From: Lepisosteus oculatus
Taxonomy: Eukaryota > Chordata > Actinopteri > Semionotiformes > Lepisosteidae
Length of the DNA: 64,000 nucleotides
Direction: 5' to 3'
Assembly (NCBI RefSeq): GCF_040954835.1
Contig: NC_090707.1
Location: forward strand, 24,012,570-24,076,569
In this document: positions 62,501-64,000 of the stretch, in pieces
How positions within the stretch are numbered: position 1 is the stretch's first letter
How the letters are laid out: every line of letters starts with the position of its first letter
The notes under the pieces: generated by a model
Databases searched by the model: none
What the model saw: only the letters and a program-made list of their open reading frames with translations
Told to the model about the DNA's origin: nothing
Translations under genes and position numbers: made by a program

Positions 62501-62883
62501 GAGATATGAAATCCACCAGTGAGACACACTGATACTCAATCATTACAATAATCACGTCATCTAGTTTTATTTAGATAACATTCCTGATATTGAACCTCCT
62601 AGCTAGTTAAGTGCTGGTTACATTGCATTCTTATTTTCACATCTCACTTTAAAACTCATTATATATTTCTGTTTCTCAAATGGAAGTTATGTTCTTGCTT
62701 TTAACATTTACTGCAGATCAGATTTCGTTGTGTATGAGACAAACTGGTAACAGAAAATCAGTGTAATGCAGTGAAGAGGGAATGCTGACCACAGCATTTT
62801 TGGGGTTAGCCTGCTCATCCTGCATCTCCAGCAGCTGCTCTGTAGTGGCACTGTGAACCCGACTCAGCACGTTGAACCAGCCA
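50398..62883 (-). CDS. Myosin-X-like (MYO10 family), C-terminal 13 coding exons, 5' part outside window
   Basis: Myosin X is an unconventional myosin that moves to filopodial tips and carries cargo with its tail. In-window frame: 2305 nt, 767 residues, all 13 junctions in frame. Domains in order: the end of the first PH segment (GWFNVLSRVH) and linker MQDEQANPKNAV; the second half of the split PH (PNSFVIITANRVIHCN, TPEEMHHWISLLQ); a further PH (GWLHKEVKSG...LKKRWFVL to MRWATAIQ); MyTH4 (HPLHSPLLPLPYGD, IIQGILQTCQDLRPLRDEVY, SCTFLPSRAILRYLKFHL); FERM (REFVPSQEEI, GGGSCKITINSHTTAGE, IRGLAMEDSRNMFALFE, LYFKLYCFLDVE, RRRTSFLEGTLRRSF, YGSTLFDVECKEGGF, LWLGVSAENVSVYKRGE); end SSQGSTWIR (human SSQGSSR). 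In this family phosphoinositide binding maps to the PH cassette and integrin-beta and DCC binding to MyTH4-FERM. Which fish paralogue (myo10 or a myo10-like) cannot be told. Confidence 0.93.
51002..51193 (-). CDS. MYO10-like exon: FERM F3
   Basis: 192 nt, 64 codons, CKEGGFPHDLWLGVSAENVS to DEREMFFETPQ. Phase 0 at both ends; donor GTAAGG. Confidence 0.95.
51719..52189 (-). CDS. MYO10-like exon: FERM F2 and start of F3
   Basis: 471 nt, 157 codons, AHESLISGHFPAPEETLQHL to YGSTLFDVE. A Gly/Ser-rich loop (CSGAVGSGAGSSGH) replaces a shorter human segment before LERRRTSFLEGTLRRSF. Confidence 0.95.
53004..53127 (-). CDS. MYO10-like exon: FERM F1/F2
   Basis: 124 nt, LAGTEEEEEGQWRLYFKLYC to GVEFAFMFEQ. 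The run of five Glu is absent from the human sequence as I remember it. Confidence 0.93.
53653..53789 (-). CDS. MYO10-like exon: FERM F1
   Basis: 137 nt, VVEKLIRGLAMEDSRNMFAL to VLAKFE plus two bases. Donor GTAGGT. Confidence 0.95.
54426..54633 (-). CDS. MYO10-like exon: MyTH4-FERM junction and F1 lobe start
   Basis: 208 nt, IKEQFAGTEIEKYATFIGES to ITINSHTTAGE, donor GTACGT. Its acceptor lies about 36 bp from recognisable LINE sequence. Confidence 0.95.
54670..55195 (+). mobile_element. L2-type LINE 3' fragment in a MYO10-like intron
   Basis: Plus strand encodes, with frameshifts, PILEYLHWLPVKFRVDFKIL, then MGDRAFSCYAPKLWNSLPKD and FFKSRLKLFFFRRAF, the C-terminal end of L2-type ORF2. It finishes with AAAGCACTTTGAGCAGCCAC, CACTATATAAAATAAAG and an ATT repeat. 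Antisense to the gene. Confidence 0.8.
55505..55802 (-). CDS. MYO10-like exon: MyTH4 core
   Basis: 298 nt, QKEKGYASLQDEAVKMFNSL to AILRYLKFHLK. Contains LRPLRDEVYCQLIKQT, the family hallmark. Donor GTCAGA departs from consensus. Confidence 0.95.
56389..56512 (-). CDS. MYO10-like exon: MyTH4 start
   Basis: 124 nt, ENSLNSDAVEQTYRRNPILR then YTQHPLHSPLLPLPYGDINL and N plus one base. Donor GTGAGT. Confidence 0.95.
57209..57543 (+). repeat. SINE3, 5'-truncated, with internal tandem duplication
   Basis: Carries the 3' half of SINE3 from AATGGCCAATTTCCC to the ATT tail. The segment starting ACATGGGAAAATTAGG occurs at 57227 and again at 57294, a 67-bp duplication within the element. Confidence 0.75.
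58283..58860 (+). repeat. SINE3 (5S-rRNA-derived SINE), full length
   Basis: The head (58283-58400) follows 5S rRNA: GCCATATCACCCTG, GAAGCTAAGCAGGTGTGAGC, TGGTCAGTACCTGGATGGGA, GACCTCCTGGGAA, so the internal Pol III promoter region is present. The body continues GGGGCCAGCAGGGGGCGCTC, GTGTCCTGGCCAAATTTCC, and the tail CGCTATATAAGTGTAAGCAA with (ATT)n. Best-preserved copy in the window. Confidence 0.85.
59832..59989 (-). CDS. MYO10-like exon: last PH domain, end
   Basis: 158 nt, (G)YWNIIVHGRKHSYRLYTKM to PTQQLIRDIK, containing the C-terminal helix with its invariant Trp (EAMRWATAIQ). Confidence 0.95.
60468..60662 (-). CDS. MYO10-like exon: last PH domain, first part
   Basis: 195 nt, (G)WLHKEVKSGGKSTSLKLKK, RWFVLTNNSLDYYKSSERS, VVQPDEKIFKES(G). 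Acceptor CTCAG, donor GTAAGT. Confidence 0.95.
61074..61216 (-). CDS. MYO10-like exon: second half of split PH
   Basis: 143 nt, PNSFVIITANRVIHCNTDTP to GQEFLVR, with split codons at both ends. Donor GTACTT. Confidence 0.93.
61685..61740 (-). CDS. MYO10-like exon: start of the split-PH second half
   Basis: 56 nt, GTLDVGLIDSVCASDNPD plus two bases, between TTCCAG and GTAAAT. Confidence 0.9.
62790..62883 (-). CDS. MYO10-like exon: end of first PH segment and linker
   Basis: 94 nt, one base plus 31 codons (GWFNVLSRVHSATTEQLLEM...). Acceptor TTTCAG; donor GTCAGC is weak. Confidence 0.85.
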
Positions 62884-63883
62884 CTGAAACAACAGGGAAA
62901 AAAGCAGAGACAAGGCACAATTAGGCCATGATGCACTGCAGCTAGTGTGCAGTGCAGACGTTCAATATTGAATATTGAATTCTGAACTACCATCTCATAC
63001 AGAATGACATTGCAGCAGACATTTTATAGTGTAAATAAACCTGAATGGAAACCTTCAAGTCTTGCATAAAGTCTGAATATCCATCTGCCTCCTTCCCAAA
63101 AACAAATTTTGCAGCACAAATTCATCTGTTTAATGGGAATGAGATGTTTCACAGATGATATGAGTAATAGCAAGATGACTTTATTCTGCCCTGTGTGAGT
63201 AATGAGAGAATTTATTGTATAATACTGCCATGTGCTACAGTTTGACCAGTGCATGATGAGGTCATTAAAACTGCTCTAAGTCTGTGTGCTTTGGCTCTCA
63301 GTGTGGTTCTGGGGTGTTTACTGAAAATATTCACTTGAATGATTTCATATTGTCATCTTGGCAGGAATATGGTGGTAAGAGAAAGCCAGTGAGGAAATAG
63401 CTTTTGTATGAATAAAAGATTGAGAAGAAACATGGTACAAACATTATACATGTTTAAAATATATACTGTACAGTACATATACAGTACAGTATACATGCAC
63501 ATTGCCTTGTAAAGCTTTACACTTTGAAATAGCACATAATATTTGTTACATACAGTTCTCCACACTTTTTAAAGCAAAAAACAAAAAAGTAGTAATTAAT
63601 CAGAATGAAAAATGGAACTCGTTATTGCTTAGGTGTTAGGTGCACAAATTACTTTCTTGAGCCACACAATTAGGTTAACAGCCTCTGTGTGCAATTATAC
63701 TGGTTAAGAATAAGTAAGCAAATGTCTTTGAGTGGCACAAAGTCCTGACTTGAATCCTATTTATATTCAATATTCTGTACATTGATCTTTTTGATCAACT
63801 TGAAAATTGTTATCCGTACGTGATCCAAAAACAACATGAGAAAGTTCTATCAAGAGAAATGGGCAAAAACTTAAAAAACCAAA
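62884..63883. other. MYO10-like intron at the right edge, no exon seen
   Basis: Unique AT-rich sequence with a TACAGTA-rich stretch (about 63465-63495). The preceding PH exon was looked for and not found, so it lies beyond 64000. Confidence 0.6.
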
Positions 63884-64000
63884 TATTAAACTCCCAGCCT
63901 CTCTCACCTACGACCTTATGGTGCCTTCTCTCTTTATCAAAACTCAAACACACATTGAAATCTACAGTACCTCTACCTCACATGTCAAGAAGTTCACCCC
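63884..64000 (+). mobile_element. L2/CR1-group LINE 3' part, second copy, cut by window edge
   Basis: Matches 42270-42385 closely: AAACTCCCAGCCTCTCTCAC, CTTTATCAAAACTCAAACAC and GTCA.GAAGTTCACCCC. It runs off the end of the window. Confidence 0.75.

Larger units (their letters stand above)
50503..62789. other. MYO10-like introns
   Basis: Twelve introns between the listed exons. Repeats identified: an L2 fragment (54.67-55.19 kb) and two SINE3 copies (57.2 and 58.3 kb, both in the 3.3 kb intron 56513-59831). Elsewhere I see only unique AT-rich DNA. Confidence 0.7.

Noticed and set aside
1-64000. CRISPR arrays, operons, phage or bacterial defence systems
   Set aside because: The DNA is vertebrate: intron-split genes, SINEs and LINEs. 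No regularly spaced repeats or bacterial genes were seen.

Overview
The window is vertebrate nuclear DNA, most likely from a ray-finned fish. Evidence: short coding exons split by large AT-rich introns with GT/AG borders, strong protein similarity to vertebrate genes, and fish-type repeats (5S-rRNA-derived SINE3, a SINE with a V-SINE-like core, L2/CR1 LINEs, Tc1, T2/Kolobok-type MITEs). The species cannot be told from this sequence alone. All four genes lie on the minus strand, so each reads from high to low coordinates.

Layout. (1) 1-12,350: the first two coding exons of UBE2G2 (ERAD ubiquitin-conjugating enzyme), separated by an 11.3 kb intron full of repeats; the catalytic exons lie beyond the left edge. 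(2) 13.3-19.1 kb: complete four-exon SUMO3 (94-aa precursor), with its 3' UTR and an upstream region containing the palindromic E-box GTCACGTGAC. (3) 19.1-22.2 kb: intergenic. (4) 22.2-36.0 kb: complete seven-exon PTTG1IP (170 aa; signal peptide, Cys-rich PSI-like ectodomain, one membrane span, charged tail ending in a Yxx-phi signal). (5) 36.3-48.1 kb: intergenic transposon graveyard (tRNA-type SINE, Penelope-like fragment, gypsy gag and RT remnants, 5'-truncated L2 LINE, internally deleted Tc1). (6) 48.1-62.9 kb: the last 13 coding exons (767 residues plus part of one codon) of a myosin-X-like gene, covering the end of the PH cassette, MyTH4 and FERM; the motor half lies beyond the right edge.

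UBE2G2-SUMO3-PTTG1IP in this order and orientation matches the human 21q22.3 block, where ITGB2 follows. Here the next recognisable gene is a MYO10 paralogue, so the conserved block ends or is rearranged between 36 and 48 kb. The genes are not an operon and share no pathway, although UBE2G2 and SUMO3 both act in ubiquitin-family conjugation.

I did not find a new biological system. The most informative non-genic observations are an 89-bp Penelope-like insertion with a perfect 15-bp target-site duplication, an inverted dimer of the same element's 3' end, a SINE3 nested inside a T2-type MITE, and a LINE fragment about 36 bp from a myosin splice acceptor. Exon borders were read by eye from frame, splice dinucleotides and remembered vertebrate orthologues; no alignment was run.
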